64,000 nucleotides of DNA. Source: Niveispirillum sp943371025 (GTDB taxonomy: Bacteria; Pseudomonadota; Alphaproteobacteria; Azospirillales; Azospirillaceae). The notes below the pieces were generated by a model that saw only the letters and a program-made list of their open reading frames with translations, did not search any database and was not told where the DNA came from. The stretch spans positions 33,750 to 97,749 of the forward strand of contig CALRTC020000026.1 in the NCBI GenBank assembly GCA_943371025.1, in the 5' to 3' direction. Shown here piece after piece: positions 51,321 to 59,668 of the stretch (the stretch's first letter is position 1; each line of letters begins with the position of its first letter). The translations under genes were made by a program, and so were the position numbers.

Positions 51321-53081
51321 ATGCGGGCCGATACGGAACCCGCGCGGCTTTGGCTGCGGTTGTTCGGGGGGATGTGGAACCGGTCGCGGGGTCGGCTGAT
51401 GGTGTGGTGCGTGGGTACGGCCCTGGTGACGGCGGGTACCTGGGCGCAGACCAACCTGCTGACGCGCGTCATCGATGGCGTCTTCGTCGCGGGCGGGACC
51501 GCCGCGGAATTCCGGGGACTGGCTGGCGCGGCCATCCTGTTTGCGGCGCTGCGTGGGCTGGGTGCCTACTGGCAGACCGTGTCCCTGTCGGTGGCCGGTA
51601 CGCAGGCCGTCTCCGAACTGCAAAAGCAGGTGGTGGCCCGCCTGATCGCGGCCGACCTCTCCTTCCTGCAAACACGGGTGTCGACCGGCGTGGTGACCCA
51701 GGTGCAGCGCGACACGCTGCTGGTCCAGAACATGCTGGGGCCGGGGCTGGGCGCCATGGGCCGCGACACCGTGACGGCGCTGGTCATTGCCGCCTGGATG
51801 TTCTGGGTCGATTGGCGGCTGACCCTGCTGACGATGCTGGCGTTGGGGCTGAGCGGCCTTCCCGTGCGCTGGCTGGGACGGCAGGCGGCGAGCCATTCCA
51901 ACCGTCTGCATGAAGAGATTGCCCGCATGGCGGCGCGGCTGGGGCAGTTGTTACAGGGGATAAGGCAAGTCAAGATCTATCGGATGGAAAAGGCGGAGGT
52001 GGCGCAGGCCTGGGCGGCCATGGACCGTATGACGGACGCCTATGCCGCGGAAATCCGCGTCCACGCCCTTTCCATGCCCCTGTTGGAACTGGTGGGCGGG
52101 GTGGGATTGGCAGCCCTGGTTCTGATCGGTGGGGTGGGCCTGCCGGGGCTGGGCACGGGGACCTTGGTCACCTTCACCAGCGCCTTCGTGGCCTTGTCAC
52201 TGGTGTTGCGCCGCATCGCCTCTGCCCAGGTGGCCAGACGCAACGCCGATGCCGCCCTGGCGCGGCTGTTCGACCTGGCCGATCAGGCACCGGTCATCGG
52301 CGACAGACCGGGGGCGGGGATGCTGCCGGCATCGGCCGGTGCCATCCGTTTCGACCATGTCTGTTTTGGCCATGGGGACGGTCCGGCCGTGCTGGATGAT
52401 CTGTGCCTGGACATCCCGGCGGGGGCTACGGTGGGGCTGGTCGGCCTTTCCGGTGCGGGTAAATCGACGGTGCTGAACCTGATTGCGCGTTTTCACGATC
52501 CGGAGTGCGGCCGCATTCTGATCGACGGCATCGATATCCGCGATGTCACGCTTTCCTCGCTGCGGGCGCAGGTGACGCTGGTGAGCCAGGAGGGCGGCCT
52601 GTTCGACGACACGATCCACGCCAATATCGCCCAGGGCCAACCGGATGCCGACCGAGTTGCTGTGATGGCCGCCGCGCAGGCCGCGCATCTGGATGATGTC
52701 ATCAGCCGCCTGCCGCGCGGATATGACACGCCCGTCGGCGAAGGGGGAACAAGGCTGTCGGCGGGCCAGCGTCAACGGCTGCTATTGGCGCGCGCCATCC
52801 TGAAGGACTCACCCATCCTGTTGCTGGACGAGGCAACAGCATCCCTTGATTCAGAAACAGAACAGGCGATTCAGGGCTTTCTGCAGGGTTTCGCGAAAGG
52901 CCGGACAACATTGATCGTCGCCCATCGCCTGCATACCATCATGCAGGCCGACATGATCTGCGTGTTGGCGGCAGGGCGGATCGCCGAAAAGGGAACCCAC
53001 CCGGAACTGCTGGCCCGCCAGGGCCTCTATGCCCGTTTGTGGCAAAGCCAGCAGGGACCCGACCCGGCCCGGACGGTTTGA
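51321..53081 (+). CDS. ABC exporter, fused permease and ATPase
   Basis: This 586-residue half-transporter has six membrane spans in its first 300 residues and a nucleotide-binding domain with Walker A GLSGAGKST, Q-loop LVSQEGGLFDDTI, signature LSAGQRQRLLLARA, Walker B ILLLDEATA and the H-loop in VAHRLHT. It resembles MsbA/lipid or peptide exporters and probably works as a homodimer at the inner membrane. It forms an operon with the DUF1302 outer-membrane protein gene, suggesting export of a hydrophobic product, possibly the product of the radical SAM operon. That link is inferred from position. Confidence 0.9.
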   Translation: MRADTEPARLWLRLFGGMWNRSRGRLMVWCVGTALVTAGTWAQTNLLTRVIDGVFVAGGTAAEFRGLAGAAILFAALRGLGAYWQTVSLSVAGTQAVSELQKQVVARLIAADLSFLQTRVSTGVVTQVQRDTLLVQNMLGPGLGAMGRDTVTALVIAAWMFWVDWRLTLLTMLALGLSGLPVRWLGRQAASHSNRLHEEIARMAARLGQLLQGIRQVKIYRMEKAEVAQAWAAMDRMTDAYAAEIRVHALSMPLLELVGGVGLAALVLIGGVGLPGLGTGTLVTFTSAFVALSLVLRRIASAQVARRNADAALARLFDLADQAPVIGDRPGAGMLPASAGAIRFDHVCFGHGDGPAVLDDLCLDIPAGATVGLVGLSGAGKSTVLNLIARFHDPECGRILIDGIDIRDVTLSSLRAQVTLVSQEGGLFDDTIHANIAQGQPDADRVAVMAAAQAAHLDDVISRLPRGYDTPVGEGGTRLSAGQRQRLLLARAILKDSPILLLDEATASLDSETEQAIQGFLQGFAKGRTTLIVAHRLHTIMQADMICVLAAGRIAEKGTHPELLARQGLYARLWQSQQGPDPARTV

Positions 53082-53161
53082 TTGAATCGGGTCGGCCGCA
53101 TTGGCCGTCGCCTTGAACAAGGGCCGTGGCACGCGTCGCTTTGCGTTGCCGGCCGGCGGTA

Positions 53162-53809
53162 TCAGGGTTGAGGTGCTGCCTGCTTGTCTGATGCTGGCAT
53201 GGTCCAGATCGGCACACCCGTCATGTCGGGTAGACGGTGGGCAATGCCCTTGTGACAGTCGATGCAGGTGGCCTGACCCGTGAACAGGAACCGCTGATGC
53301 GCTTCCGCGCCGCGGGCACCCTGGCGGGTGATATCCATGCTGTCGGCGCTGTGGCAGTTACGGCATTCCAGGGAGTTGTTAGCCTTCAGCCGGGCCCATT
53401 CATGGCCCGCCAACTCCTTGCGCTTGGCCTCGAACTTTTCCGGCGTATCGACGGTGCCAAAGACCTTGCCCCAGACTTCCTTGGATGCCTGCATCTTGCG
53501 GGCAATCTTGTCCGTCCAGTTATGGGGCACATGGCAATCCGGGCAGGTGGCCCGCACGCCGGATCGGTTGGAATAATGGATGGTCTGCTTCAGGTCGGCA
53601 TAGGGATTGTCCCGCATCTCGTGGCAGGAGATGCAGAAGGCTTCCTTGTTGGTCATTTCCAACGCGGTGTTGAAGCCGCCCCACCAGATGACGCCGGCCA
53701 AAAAGCCGCCGATGGTCAGGAAACCGATGCCCAGATGACCGGCAGGGCGGTTGAAGGCCGCCCAGACCATCCTGGCCAGATCCACGGCCCGCCGGATGAT
53801 GCCCATCAT
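53162..53809 (-). CDS. napC: NapC/NirT tetraheme cytochrome c, quinol dehydrogenase
   Basis: This 215-residue membrane-anchored cytochrome has one N-terminal span (LGIGFLTIGGFLAGVIWWGGF) and four CxxCH motifs (CISCH, CPDCH, CRNCH, CIDCH). It oxidises quinol and passes electrons to NapB and NapA in the periplasm. It is the last gene of the nap operon; its ATG overlaps the napB stop by four bases. Relatives such as CymA also feed MtrA-type cytochromes, so it could supply the decaheme conduit encoded 8 kb away. Confidence 0.95.
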   Translation of the reverse strand: MMGIIRRAVDLARMVWAAFNRPAGHLGIGFLTIGGFLAGVIWWGGFNTALEMTNKEAFCISCHEMRDNPYADLKQTIHYSNRSGVRATCPDCHVPHNWTDKIARKMQASKEVWGKVFGTVDTPEKFEAKRKELAGHEWARLKANNSLECRNCHSADSMDITRQGARGAEAHQRFLFTGQATCIDCHKGIAHRLPDMTGVPIWTMPASDKQAAPQP

Positions 53810-54345
53810 TTGCCCTCCGTTACCGGGGAATGGGCATCGCGGATCACGTTGTCCACGTCACGGAAGGTATTGACCACGCGCGGCTGCGCCTCCGTCTGCG
53901 GCACATGGCATTGCAGGCAGAAATAGCGGCGCGTGGACACGGCCCCCAGCACCTGCCCGTCGCGATCCTGGAAGTGGGTGACGGAGATCATGGGTGCCTG
54001 ACTGTCGCCCGTGAATTCACGGGCGTGGCAGGTCAGGCACTTGTTGGCGCGCAGGTCCAGCTGATAACCGGCAATGGCGTGGGGGATGACGGGCGGCTGT
54101 TCGGGATAATTGCGCTGCCGGCGCTTATCATCCGTCGCGTCCTTGGGCATGGGTGGGGCTTCCTGCACCGTCAGGCCTTCGGCCCCGGTGAAAGCAGGGC
54201 GGCCGCTGGCCTTCACATCACGGGTGCTGGCCGTGGTCGCGGTGGTCGCGGGATCGGTGGCCAGCGCCCGTTGAGCCAGGGGCATGGCCAGCAGCGGCAG
54301 GGCCGCCAGCAGGGCCAGGAACAGGGGGGTGCGCAGCTTTTTCAT
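53806..54345 (-). CDS. napB: Periplasmic nitrate reductase diheme cytochrome c subunit
   Basis: This 179-residue protein has a signal peptide (LFLALLAALPLLAMPLAQRALA) and two CxxCH motifs (CLTCH, CLQCH) in the NapB context NKCLTCHAREFTGDSQAPMISVTHF and RYFCLQCHVPQTEAQPRVVNTF. It passes electrons from NapC to NapA. It starts three bases after the napA stop. Confidence 0.95.
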   Translation of the reverse strand: MKKLRTPLFLALLAALPLLAMPLAQRALATDPATTATTASTRDVKASGRPAFTGAEGLTVQEAPPMPKDATDDKRRQRNYPEQPPVIPHAIAGYQLDLRANKCLTCHAREFTGDSQAPMISVTHFQDRDGQVLGAVSTRRYFCLQCHVPQTEAQPRVVNTFRDVDNVIRDAHSPVTEGK

Positions 54346-54348
54346 GGC

Positions 54349-56850
54349 TCAGGCCCCTTCAACCGGCGTGATGCGCACGGCGCATTTCTTGAAGTCGGTC
54401 TGCTTGGAGATCGGGTCGGTGGCGTCCAGCGTGACGCGGTTGATCAGCACATCGGCATCGAACCAGGGTACAAAGACAAGACCGCGGGGCGGTTTGTTGC
54501 GGCCGCGCGTTTCCACCCGCGCCCGTACCTGGCCCCGGCGCGACGCGACCAAAACCTCCTGTCCGCGCCGGATATTCAAGACCTGGGCGTCATCGGGGTG
54601 CATGTAGCAAAGGGCCTGCGGCACGGCCTTGTGCAGTTCCGGCACGCGCCGGGTCATGGACCCGGAATGCCAATGTTCCAGCACACGGCCGGTACTGAGC
54701 CAGAAAGGATATTCCTTGTCCGGGCTTTCGGCCGGCGGTTCATAGGGCAGGGCAAAGATGCGGGCCTTGCCGTCCTTGTGACCATAGAACCGGAACCCTT
54801 CGCCGGCCGGCACATAGGGGTCGCTGCCTTCACGGAAGCGCCAGCGCGTTTCCTGTCCGTTCACCACCGGCCAGCGCAGACCCCGCTCCTCGTGATAGCG
54901 TTCGTAGGGGGCAAGGTCATGCCCGTGGCCGCGGCCGAAGCTGGCATATTCCTCGAACAGGCCCTTTTGCAGATAGAAACCGAAGGCCTTCGCCTCCCGA
55001 TTCTCATAGGCCGGGTCGCATTCGCCGACAGGGAACTTGTCCACCTGTCCATTGCGATAAAGGATGTCGTAAAGGGTCTTGCCGCGATATTCCGGGGCCT
55101 TGGCCAGCAATTCCTCCGGCCATACCTCTTCCACCTTGAAGCGTTTGGAGAATTCCACCAGCTGCCACAGGTCGGATTTGGCCTCACCCGGCGCGTTCAC
55201 CAACTGGTGCCAGACCTGGGTGCGGCGCTCGGCATTGCCATAGGCGCCTTCCTTCTCCACCCACATGGCGGCGGGCAGGATCAGATCGGCCGCCATGGTG
55301 GTGACGGTGGGATAGGCGTCGGAGACGACAATGAAATTGTCGGGGTTTCGGTAGCCGGGCCAGGTTTCATTCCCCGTATTGGGGGCGGCCTGCATGTTGT
55401 TGTTCACCTGCACCCAATAGCAGTTCAGCTTGCCGTCCTTCAGCATGCGGTCCTGCTGCACGGCATGGAAGCCGGGCTTGGCCGGGATCGTGCCGTCGGG
55501 CAGTTTCCACAGATGTTCGGCATGGGCGCGGTGTTCGGGGTTCGTCACCACCATGTCGGCCGGCAAGCGGTGGGAGAAGGTGCCCACCTCGCGCGCGGTG
55601 CCACAGGCACTGGGCTGACCGGTCAGGGAGAAGGGGCTGTTGCCGGGCTGAGAGATTTTGCCCGTCAGCAGGTGGATATTATAGACAAGGTTATTGGCCC
55701 AGACACCGCGCGTATGCTGGTTGAAGCCCATGGTCCAGAAGCTGGTGACCTTGATCTTCGGATCGGCGTACAGCTCCGCCAGCGCCTTTAACCGGGCGGC
55801 CGGCACACCGGATTGTGCGGCCACCTTCTCCAGCGTGTAAGGAGCGACGAACGCAGCATATTCCTCGAAACTGATCGGATCGGACTCGTTGGCCTTGCCG
55901 GCGTTTTCCGCGGCCTTTTCCAGCGGATGGTCGGGGCGCAGGCCATAACCGATATCGGTGCGGCCCTTCACGAAGGTCGTGTGCTTGCCCACGAACACCT
56001 TGTTCACCCGCCCCGTCTGGATGATGTGGTTGGCGATGTAGTTCAGGATGGCCAGATCAGTCTGCGGCGTGAACACCATGGGAATGTCGGCCAATTCGAA
56101 CGACCGGTGCTCGAACGTCGACAGCACGGCCACCTTGACATCGGGGTTGGCAAGACGGCGGTCGGTGACACGGGTCCACAGGACCGGATGCATCTCCGCC
56201 ATATTGCTGCCCCACAGCACAAAGGCGTCGGCGGCTTCGATATCATCGTAGCAACCCATCGGCTCATCGATGCCGAAGGTGCGCATGAAGCCGGCCACGG
56301 CAGAGGCCATGCAGTGCCGGGCATTGGGGTCGATATTGTTGGACCGGAACCCGGCCTTCATCAGTTTGACGGCGGCATAGCCTTCATGCACGGTCCATTG
56401 GCCGGACCCGAACATGCCGATGGCCTCCGGCCCCTTGGCCTTCAGCGTCGCCTTCCATTTCTGCGCCATGATGTCGAAAGCCTGGTCCCAGGTGATGGGG
56501 GTGAATTCCCCATCCTTGGCATAGCGGCCGTCCTTCATCCGCAGCATGGGCATGGTCAACCGGTCCTGCCCATAGATGATCTTGGACAGGAAATAGCCCT
56601 TCACGCAGTTCAGGCCGCGATTGACCTCGGCCTTCTGGTCGCCGTGGGTGGCGACGATGCGCCCATCCTTCACGCCAACCATGACGCTGCAGCCCGTGCC
56701 GCAGAAGCGGCAGGCGGCCTTGGACCATTTCATCTTGCTGTCAGCACCCGTGGGCAGCTGCGTGGCACCGGCCGGCAGGGTCAGGCCAGCGGCGGCGGCG
56801 GCCGTTGCAGCCGCCTGCGCCTTCAGATAGTCGCGTCGTGTCAGGGTCAT
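54349..56850 (-). CDS. napA: Periplasmic nitrate reductase catalytic subunit
   Basis: This 833-residue Mo-bis-MGD enzyme reduces nitrate to nitrite. A Tat signal (LTRRDYLKAQ, then an Ala-rich core) is followed by the 4Fe-4S cysteines C47, C50, C54 and C82 (CRFCGTGCSVMVG...CVKGYF). The molybdenum-ligating cysteine is C180 in NARHCMASAVAGF. FLSKIIYGQDRLTMPMLR and the C-terminal RRGQVRARVETRGRNKPPRGLVFVPWFDA are as in other NapA proteins, and the length is normal. It overlaps napD at its start. Confidence 0.97.
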   Translation of the reverse strand: MTLTRRDYLKAQAAATAAAAAGLTLPAGATQLPTGADSKMKWSKAACRFCGTGCSVMVGVKDGRIVATHGDQKAEVNRGLNCVKGYFLSKIIYGQDRLTMPMLRMKDGRYAKDGEFTPITWDQAFDIMAQKWKATLKAKGPEAIGMFGSGQWTVHEGYAAVKLMKAGFRSNNIDPNARHCMASAVAGFMRTFGIDEPMGCYDDIEAADAFVLWGSNMAEMHPVLWTRVTDRRLANPDVKVAVLSTFEHRSFELADIPMVFTPQTDLAILNYIANHIIQTGRVNKVFVGKHTTFVKGRTDIGYGLRPDHPLEKAAENAGKANESDPISFEEYAAFVAPYTLEKVAAQSGVPAARLKALAELYADPKIKVTSFWTMGFNQHTRGVWANNLVYNIHLLTGKISQPGNSPFSLTGQPSACGTAREVGTFSHRLPADMVVTNPEHRAHAEHLWKLPDGTIPAKPGFHAVQQDRMLKDGKLNCYWVQVNNNMQAAPNTGNETWPGYRNPDNFIVVSDAYPTVTTMAADLILPAAMWVEKEGAYGNAERRTQVWHQLVNAPGEAKSDLWQLVEFSKRFKVEEVWPEELLAKAPEYRGKTLYDILYRNGQVDKFPVGECDPAYENREAKAFGFYLQKGLFEEYASFGRGHGHDLAPYERYHEERGLRWPVVNGQETRWRFREGSDPYVPAGEGFRFYGHKDGKARIFALPYEPPAESPDKEYPFWLSTGRVLEHWHSGSMTRRVPELHKAVPQALCYMHPDDAQVLNIRRGQEVLVASRRGQVRARVETRGRNKPPRGLVFVPWFDADVLINRVTLDATDPISKQTDFKKCAVRITPVEGA

Positions 56851-57116
56851 GGCATCGGCTCCGCAAGGGCCGCCGCAGGTTCGGCGTGGTGATAGACGGG
56901 CAGGGCGCTGTAGACGCCGGGCAGGGCGTTGATGGCGTCCAGGGTTTCGGCGACGGCCCGGTCACTGGGCCTTTCGACCAGCACGATCAGGCGGCTGATG
57001 TCGCCCTGACTGGGTACGATTTCACAATCCAGGGTCAGCAGGCGAGCCGACAGGTCGGCGATGGCATCGGGGCGGGCATGGACGATGAAGCTGGAAATGT
57101 GGATTTCAGTGCCCAT
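56847..57116 (-). CDS. napD: NapA-specific chaperone NapD
   Basis: This 89-residue cytoplasmic protein binds the Tat signal of NapA and holds it during cofactor insertion. The pattern IHISSFIVHARPDAIADLSARLLTLDCEIV...GDISRLIVLVERPSDRAVAETLDAINALPGV is the NapD ferredoxin-like fold. It overlaps both neighbours, napF upstream and napA downstream. Confidence 0.93.
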   Translation of the reverse strand: MGTEIHISSFIVHARPDAIADLSARLLTLDCEIVPSQGDISRLIVLVERPSDRAVAETLDAINALPGVYSALPVYHHAEPAAALAEPMP

Positions 57117-57402
57117 GCGCTTCCTCCAATGTGCCCATCAGGCTGATGGCACCGGCTGGGCAGGGGGGCAGACAGTCGCCGCACCCGGTGCAACGGTCGG
57201 CATCGACATCGCCGCGCGCCCGTCCACGCGGCAGCAGGTGGAACCGAATGGCACCCTCCGGGCAGGAATCCGCGCAGGTTCGGCAGTAGGCGCCGTTTTC
57301 CGCCAGGCAGGTGGCGGCAATGACAGCCAACGGCGCGGCCGGCCGTACCTCTGTATCTGGCCGGCGGCCGAACAGGGCGCGGCGGGACAGGTCGGTTTTC
57401 AT
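57106..57402 (-). CDS. napF: Compact NapF-like ferredoxin
   Basis: This iron-sulphur protein of about 98 residues starts at ATG 57402 behind GGAGGGG. The N-terminal LSRRALFGRR is typical of NapF. Only two cluster motifs remain: CLAENGAYCRTCADSCP and CTGCGDCLPPCP. Escherichia coli NapF is about 164 residues with additional clusters before these, so the two N-terminal cluster motifs appear deleted here. NapF acts in the cytoplasm in maturation of NapA. Confidence 0.9.
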   Translation of the reverse strand: MKTDLSRRALFGRRPDTEVRPAAPLAVIAATCLAENGAYCRTCADSCPEGAIRFHLLPRGRARGDVDADRCTGCGDCLPPCPAGAISLMGTLEEAHGH

Positions 57403-57415
57403 TGGCACCCCTCCC

Positions 57416-57568
57416 TCACATGCCCGGCGGACCGGCAACCAGTTGGTACATCCAGACGGCAAATCCGAAGGCGCCCACGACCCCGACCGACAGGCCGGGG
57501 ATCAGAACGAAGGCGAGGAACAGGAACTTCAGAAGCTCTTTCCGTCGTGTGTCGGGATTGGCGTGCAT
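57416..57568 (-). CDS. napE: NapE small membrane protein
   Basis: This short gene encodes 50 residues. It starts MHANPDTRRKELLKF, continues with one membrane span (FLFLAFVLIPGLSVGVVGAFG) and ends FAVWMYQLVAGPPGM, the NapE signature. It lies 13 bases before napF and is the first gene of the operon. Its role in nitrate reduction is not defined. A FixK box lies 64 bases upstream of its ATG. Confidence 0.92.
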   Translation of the reverse strand: MHANPDTRRKELLKFLFLAFVLIPGLSVGVVGAFGFAVWMYQLVAGPPGM

Positions 57569-57631
57569 GACGTCCTGCCAGCAAGATTGTTTGCCAGGAA
57601 AATCAATACCGTGATGGACAGACGGCAGACA

Positions 57632-57645
57632 TTGATCAGGATCAA
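57632..57645 (-). promoter_or_regulatory. Perfect FixK/Fnr box upstream of napE
   Basis: TTGATCAGGATCAA matches TTGAT-N4-ATCAA exactly. Its centre is 70.5 bases before the napE ATG, so a class II activator position (-41.5) would place the transcription start near 57597, with TATTGA near -10 on the minus strand. FixK encoded at 20614-21342 is the likely activator under low oxygen. Confidence 0.75.
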
Positions 57646-57758
57646 ATCAGAGCATGTATAGTAGACAATAAATAGATTTGATCCAGGTGAAAAAATGGAT
57701 GATTTTTGTATTTATTGAGTATTGTGAATTATATGATTGATAAATTTCTGAAATCATC

Positions 57759-57772
57759 TTGATAAATGTCAA
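57759..57772. promoter_or_regulatory. Second Fnr-like box (TTGATAAATGTCAA)
   Basis: TTGAT-N4-GTCAA is a mixed half-site palindrome of the Crp/Fnr superfamily, extended to 16 bp by an outer C-G pair. It lies in an AT-rich stretch (about 57650-57790) between nap and the SDR gene that holds no convincing gene. It could belong to either direction; significance is uncertain. Confidence 0.35.
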
Positions 57773-57907
57773 GATTGGATTCCTGCTGTTTTTTCGCAAT
57801 TTCTCTCTTCGGCAGCTGGATGGGCTTTCCGGTCGGTCACGCTGTCGGACGGCAGCGTTCCGCCTGATGTCCGGTTGCGATCTGGCTGACTTGCGGCTTA
57901 CGCCTAA

Positions 57908-57949
57908 AATATTCACTATCTTGATAGTGAATATTATTTCAGCTATACA
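57908..57949 (+). promoter_or_regulatory. Perfect 28-bp palindromic operator and SDR promoter
   Basis: Thirteen-base arms AATATTCACTATC (57908-57920) and GATAGTGAATATT (57923-57935) pair exactly around TT. TTGATA (57921-57926), 17 bases and TATACA (57944-57949) form a good sigma-70 promoter, so the operator covers the -35. The TetR regulator encoded at 58922-59608 is the natural candidate repressor. Confidence 0.65.
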
Positions 57950-57983
57950 GGCGCACCAAAACCGGAAAGAGGAGCGCCCGGGA

Positions 57984-58877
57984 ATGATGTTGAAGGGACG
58001 GATCGCAATTGTGACGGGGGCCGGCGGTGGTCTGGGACGGCAGCATGCCTTGTTCCTGGCCCGCCAGGGCGCGAAAGTTGTTATCAACGACCTCAGCCAG
58101 GAAGCAGCCAACGCCGTCGCGGTAGAGATCGCCGCGGCCGGTGGCGATGCGATGGCCATTGCCGGGTCGGTGACGGACGAGGCTGCTGTGGCGACCCTGG
58201 TCGCCCGAACCCTGGATGAATGGCGCCGCATCGACATCCTGGTCAACAATGCCGGCATCCTGCGCGACAAGAGCTTTGCCAAGATGGGGTTGGATGATTT
58301 CCGCCTGGTGCTGGAGGTGCATCTGATGGGGGCCGTGATCTGCACCAAGGCGGTGTGGGAAGTCATGCGGGCCCAGCGTCATGGTCGCATCGTCATGACC
58401 ACGTCGTCTTCCGGTCTTTACGGCAATTTCGGACAGGCGAATTACGGGGCGGCCAAGATGGCCCTGGTCGGCCTGATGCAGACCCTGGGCATCGAGGGGG
58501 AGAAGCATAATATCCGCGTGAACTGCCTGGCGCCCACGGCTGCCACGCAGATGACGGACGGCGTGCTTTCCGGAGACAGCCTGGAACGGCTTCATCCGTC
58601 GCTGGTCAGCCCGGCGCTGCTGCCGCTGGTGTGCGATGATGCGCCGACGCGCACCATCCTGTGTGCCGGCGCCGGCCATTTCGCCGCAGCCAACATCACC
58701 CTGACCCAGGGCTGCCATATCGGCAGCGGTGCGGATGCCGGCGAGCAGGTGGTGGAGCGACTGGCTGCGGTGACTGACCGCACCGGCGACATCGTGCCCA
58801 CTTATGGCTTCATGCAGGCCGAACGCGAACTGGCATCCAGCGGTTGGACGGCACCGGTGACCGCAGTGACACGGTAG
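57984..58877 (+). CDS. Short-chain dehydrogenase (3-hydroxyacyl-CoA dehydrogenase-like SDR)
   Basis: This NAD(P)-dependent oxidoreductase has about 297 residues. The cofactor motif is VTGAGGGLGRQHALFLARQGAKVVINDL, the structural motif NNAGILRDKSFAKM resembles the SDR part of peroxisomal multifunctional enzymes, and the catalytic Ser-Tyr-Lys is in TTSSSGLYGNFGQANYGAAKMALVG. ATG at 57984 follows GGAG; the adjacent ATG 57987 is possible. It is controlled by a palindromic operator and converges on the TetR gene. A beta-oxidation or hydroxyacid step is likely; the substrate is unknown. Confidence 0.9.
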   Translation: MMLKGRIAIVTGAGGGLGRQHALFLARQGAKVVINDLSQEAANAVAVEIAAAGGDAMAIAGSVTDEAAVATLVARTLDEWRRIDILVNNAGILRDKSFAKMGLDDFRLVLEVHLMGAVICTKAVWEVMRAQRHGRIVMTTSSSGLYGNFGQANYGAAKMALVGLMQTLGIEGEKHNIRVNCLAPTAATQMTDGVLSGDSLERLHPSLVSPALLPLVCDDAPTRTILCAGAGHFAAANITLTQGCHIGSGADAGEQVVERLAAVTDRTGDIVPTYGFMQAERELASSGWTAPVTAVTR

Positions 58878-58884
58878 ATGGAAT

Positions 58885-58910
58885 GCCCCCGCCGGGTCGT
58901 CGGCGGGGGC
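58885..58910. terminator. GC-rich hairpin between the convergent SDR and TetR genes
   Basis: Ten-base arms GCCCCCGCCG and CGGCGGGGGC pair around a six-base loop. Neither strand has a T run after it, so it is a weak or factor-dependent terminator, serving both converging genes. Confidence 0.55.
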
Positions 58911-58921
58911 CAAGACCGGGT

Positions 58922-59608
58922 TCACCCTTGCCGCGGCTTGCAGACTTCCTTGAAGCCTGCTGCCATGAACGCAGCCATGCGGGCCTTCACTGCGGCGAAA
59001 TCATCGGATTTGCAGACACCGCCAGACAGCTTGTCGATACGCCCCGTCCGTGCCAGGGTCAGCAGCAAAGCCCCCGTCACGAAATGGTAGCCCCAGAAGA
59101 TGTCCTCTTCCGCACAGCCGGGCAGGGCCTTCTTCAGCAGTTCGATCAGGCGCAGCACGACCGGATCGAAATGTTTGTCCATCAGCTCCGCGCCCCATTC
59201 CGGGGTATTGGCCACCTGGGCGCCCAGGGCCGCGTAATTTTTCCAGCCCTCTCCACCCTCGATATACAGATCCAGGTCGGTGTCCAGGAAGGCATGCAGC
59301 GCGCCCTCCACTGTGGGATGGCCGGCAGTGGCCTTCTCATATTCCTCCAGCACCGTCATGCGCCGTTCGCTGGTGACTGCGGCCCGACGGGCAAAGACCG
59401 CGTCGAACAGCTTCTTTTTATCCTCAAAATAATAGTTCAGCAGCGTGTGGTGGACCCCCACGCGCTGTGCCACATCCTTCAGCGTGACGCCGTAAAGCCC
59501 ATGTTTGGAGAAAAGATACTCCGCCTCGTCGAGGATCTGTTCCATCATCTCCGCGCGCTGCTCGGCCTTGGTCGAGCGCCGACGGGATTTCACCTGTTCA
59601 GACACCAC
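58922..59608 (-). CDS. TetR-family transcriptional regulator
   Basis: This 228-residue regulator has an N-terminal helix-turn-helix (MMEQILDEAEYLFSKHGLYGVTLKDVAQRVGVHHTLLNYYFEDKKKLFDAVF) and an all-helical ligand domain with WGAELMDKHFDPVVLRLIELLKKALPGC. It is the last gene of the leftward MFS-esterase-ligase cluster, 60 bases after the ligase. Its likely operator is the 28-bp palindrome before the SDR gene, and it probably senses an acyl-CoA or ester-derived ligand. Confidence 0.9.
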   Translation of the reverse strand: MVSEQVKSRRRSTKAEQRAEMMEQILDEAEYLFSKHGLYGVTLKDVAQRVGVHHTLLNYYFEDKKKLFDAVFARRAAVTSERRMTVLEEYEKATAGHPTVEGALHAFLDTDLDLYIEGGEGWKNYAALGAQVANTPEWGAELMDKHFDPVVLRLIELLKKALPGCAEEDIFWGYHFVTGALLLTLARTGRIDKLSGGVCKSDDFAAVKARMAAFMAAGFKEVCKPRQG

Positions 59609-59668
59609 TTGGTCTTTCCGTTGCTGCCTGTCCTGCCGACGGACGGCACGCTGGGGCTGTCCATCCGT

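Noticed and set aside
53082..53161. A terminator between the ABC exporter and napC
   Set aside because: The 80-bp convergent gap has short inverted repeats but no stable stem with a T run.
57647..58366. A 239-codon minus-strand frame across the AT-rich gap and SDR gene
   Set aside because: It runs antisense through the SDR catalytic motifs and into low-complexity AT-rich sequence. It is a shadow frame.
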